Below, piece by piece: positions 62,671 to 64,000 of a DNA stretch of 64,000 nucleotides; position 1 is the stretch's first letter, and each line of letters starts with the position of its first letter. The translations under genes were made by a program, and so were the position numbers. A model generated the notes under the pieces. The model saw only the letters and a list, made by a program, of their open reading frames with translations, was not told where the DNA came from and did not search any database. Origin of the DNA: Denitrificimonas caeni (GTDB taxonomy: Bacteria > Pseudomonadota > Gammaproteobacteria > Pseudomonadales > Pseudomonadaceae); the NCBI RefSeq assembly GCF_905120345.1, contig NZ_CAJHOA010000002.1, positions 167,773 through 231,772 on the forward strand, read 5' to 3'.

Positions 62671-63195
62671 TTAGAGCGCTAAGCGCCCTCCACGCAGCTT
62701 AGCGGCGGACAAACCGTGCGGCAGTAACGTTTGTCGATGATGCATATGGCATAAAGCTATAGCTAGCGCATCAGAGGCGTCAATCTGTGGTTTCTTGGTG
62801 AGTTTTAATAAGTGCATCACCATCATTTGCACTTGTTCTTTCGCCGCTCGGCCACTACCGGCGATAGCAGATTTAACTTGCGTCGCGCTGTATTCGGATA
62901 CCGTCAAATTCGCTTGCACACCCGCAACAATGGCGGCACCGCGCGCCTGTCCCAGCTTAAGTGCTGAATCGGCATTACGCGCCATAAAGACTTGCTCAAT
63001 ACCCATGGTCACTGGGTGATAGGTTTGAATAATCTCACTCACCCCAGCAAACACCGCATTGAGACGTTCTGGCAACTCACCTGTCCCCGTACGGATACAG
63101 CCAGAGGCAACGTACTCGCAGCCGCGTCCTGTATCACGAATAATCCCGTAACCCGTGATTCGAGAACCTGGGTCAATGCCTAAAATAAGCGTCAC
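62671..63195 (-). CDS. ruvC: Crossover junction endodeoxyribonuclease RuvC
   Basis: RuvC cuts Holliday junctions in recombinational repair. The 174-residue product has the four catalytic acids: [13 protein letters not shown] (Asp7), GIEQVFM (Glu) and [12 protein letters not shown] (Asp-x-x-Asp). [22 protein letters not shown] is also family-typical. It follows yebC, as in many gammaproteobacteria. ruvA and ruvB, normally directly downstream, are not there; the next gene converges instead. Confidence 0.97.
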   Translation of the reverse strand: MTLILGIDPGSRITGYGIIRDTGRGCEYVASGCIRTGTGELPERLNAVFAGVSEIIQTYHPVTMGIEQVFMARNADSALKLGQARGAAIVAGVQANLTVSEYSATQVKSAIAGSGRAAKEQVQMMVMHLLKLTKKPQIDASDALAIALCHMHHRQTLLPHGLSAAKLRGGRLAL

Positions 63196-63262
63196 CTTGG
63201 CATCCTTTAGTTAGTGTGTAGATGCAGTGCATTAAGCGCGCAAATCTATATCCCGCACACAT

Positions 63263-63303
63263 AAAAAACCTCTGGGCCTGTGTTTACAAGCAGCCAGAGG
63301 TTT
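63263..63303 (-). terminator. Terminator between yebC and ruvC
   Basis: AAACCTCTGG and CCAGAGGTTT form a perfect 10-bp stem with an 18-nt loop, followed on the minus strand by TTTAT. It ends yebC transcription, so ruvC probably has its own promoter in the 67 bases before it. Confidence 0.75.
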
Positions 63304-63328
63304 ATTGACTCGCAGCGTAAACCTAAGC

Positions 63329-64000
63329 TTACAGTTGCTCCATCACATCATCTGGAATTTCAGCATTGGAATAGACGTTTTGTACGTCATCTAGATCTTC
63401 CAAAATATCAATCAAACGCATGACTTTTTCTGCGCCATCTAAATCCAGCTCAGTGGTCATAGTTGGAATCATCGTGATTTCAGCTTCTTCTGCAGTAAAA
63501 CCTGCGGCAGTGAGCGCTTCACTGACGGTGATAAAGTCAGCAAAGGTGGTTAATACCTCTACTGAGCCGTCATCGTTAATTACGATATCATCCGCACCCA
63601 ACTCCAGCGCTGCATCCATCAAGGCTTCTTCATTAACGCCTGGCGCATAACAAATCTGACCTTTGCGCTCAAATAGATAAGCAACCGAGCCATCAGTGCC
63701 TAAGTTGCCACCGTATTTATTAAAAGCGTGACGAATCTCAGCGGCAGTACGGTTACGGTTGTCAGTCATGGTTTCCACAAAGACAGCAACACCATTGGGT
63801 GCATAGCCCTCATACACCAACTCTTCAACGTTATCGCCATCGCCACCGCCCACACCACGGGCAATCGCACGGTCAATCGTATCGCGGGTCATGTTCGCAG
63901 AAAGCGCTTTATCAACGGCTAAACGTAAACGTGGGTTATCAGCAGGAATGCCACCCTGCTTCGCTGCTACCGTTAACTCACGAATTAACTTGGTGAAAAT
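63329..64000 (-). CDS. yebC: YebC/PmpR-family transcriptional regulator / translation factor (5' end cut by window edge)
   Basis: The last 223 codons of a YebC-type protein run in from the right edge. The frame is open through 64000 ([36 protein letters not shown]), so the roughly 25-residue N terminus is outside. Family segments [37 protein letters not shown] and the acidic C-terminal [14 protein letters not shown]-like part are clear. PmpR of P. aeruginosa represses quinolone signal genes; other members relieve ribosome stalling at polyproline. The exact role here is unknown. Confidence 0.93.
   Translation of the reverse strand: MFTKLIRELTVAAKQGGIPADNPRLRLAVDKALSANMTRDTIDRAIARGVGGGDGDNVEELVYEGYAPNGVAVFVETMTDNRNRTAAEIRHAFNKYGGNLGTDGSVAYLFERKGQICYAPGVNEEALMDAALELGADDIVINDDGSVEVLTTFADFITVSEALTAAGFTAEEAEITMIPTMTTELDLDGAEKVMRLIDILEDLDDVQNVYSNAEIPDDVMEQL

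Overview
The window is a run of chromosomal housekeeping genes from a gammaproteobacterium of the family Pseudomonadaceae. Protein sequences and local gene order match Pseudomonas aeruginosa block by block: truB-rbfA-infB-nusA-rimP to recN; yhdP-rng-mreDCB / gatCAB; rsgA / motBA / psd-fimW-fimX; dusB-fis-purH-purD-retS. Base composition is close to balanced, clearly less G+C-rich than typical Pseudomonas. That points to a reduced, low-GC branch such as the Thiopseudomonas/Denitrificimonas type (inference). The blocks are joined in an order different from P. aeruginosa, so the window is a syntenic mosaic.

Region 1 (1-12185, all minus): translation and RNA maturation genes (truB, rbfA, infB, nusA, rimP), tRNA-Leu(GAG) four bases behind secG, then tpiA, glmM, folP, ftsH and rlmE. 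Region 2 (12256-19514): yhbY on plus, then a small membrane protein, greA, carB, leuE, carA and dapB on minus. Region 3 (19606-25405): grpE-dnaK-dnaJ on minus, with two near-perfect heat-shock (sigma-32) promoters, diverging from recN, whose promoter is overlapped by a canonical LexA box. Region 4 (25424-33621, minus): yhdP, rng, a decayed gap where maf is expected, then mreD, mreC and mreB. Region 5 (33845-39775, plus): gatCAB, a small RlpA-like lipoprotein, a Ca/Na antiporter and rsgA. Region 6 (39826-48004): motB/motA on minus, then an HDOD protein, psd, fimW and fimX on plus. Region 7 (48220-54954, plus): dusB-fis, purH-purD and a retS-like hybrid kinase. Region 8 (54961-59479, minus): a DMT exporter, tapT and clpB with a sigma-32 promoter. 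Region 9 (60033-62640, plus): a two-subunit sodium:solute symporter and an unknown membrane protein. Region 10 (62671-64000, minus): ruvC and yebC.

There is no prophage, insertion sequence, CRISPR array or integron, and I see no clearly new multi-gene system. The most interesting material is divergence inside known modules. The RetS homologue has lost its periplasmic sensor domain, its ATP-binding boxes and the acceptor Asp of its first receiver. The FimX homologue lacks the PAS domain and has altered EAL residues. mreC has no standard start codon at its conserved N terminus. maf and rhdA are missing from their usual places. Several long perfect hairpins lie in operon gaps.
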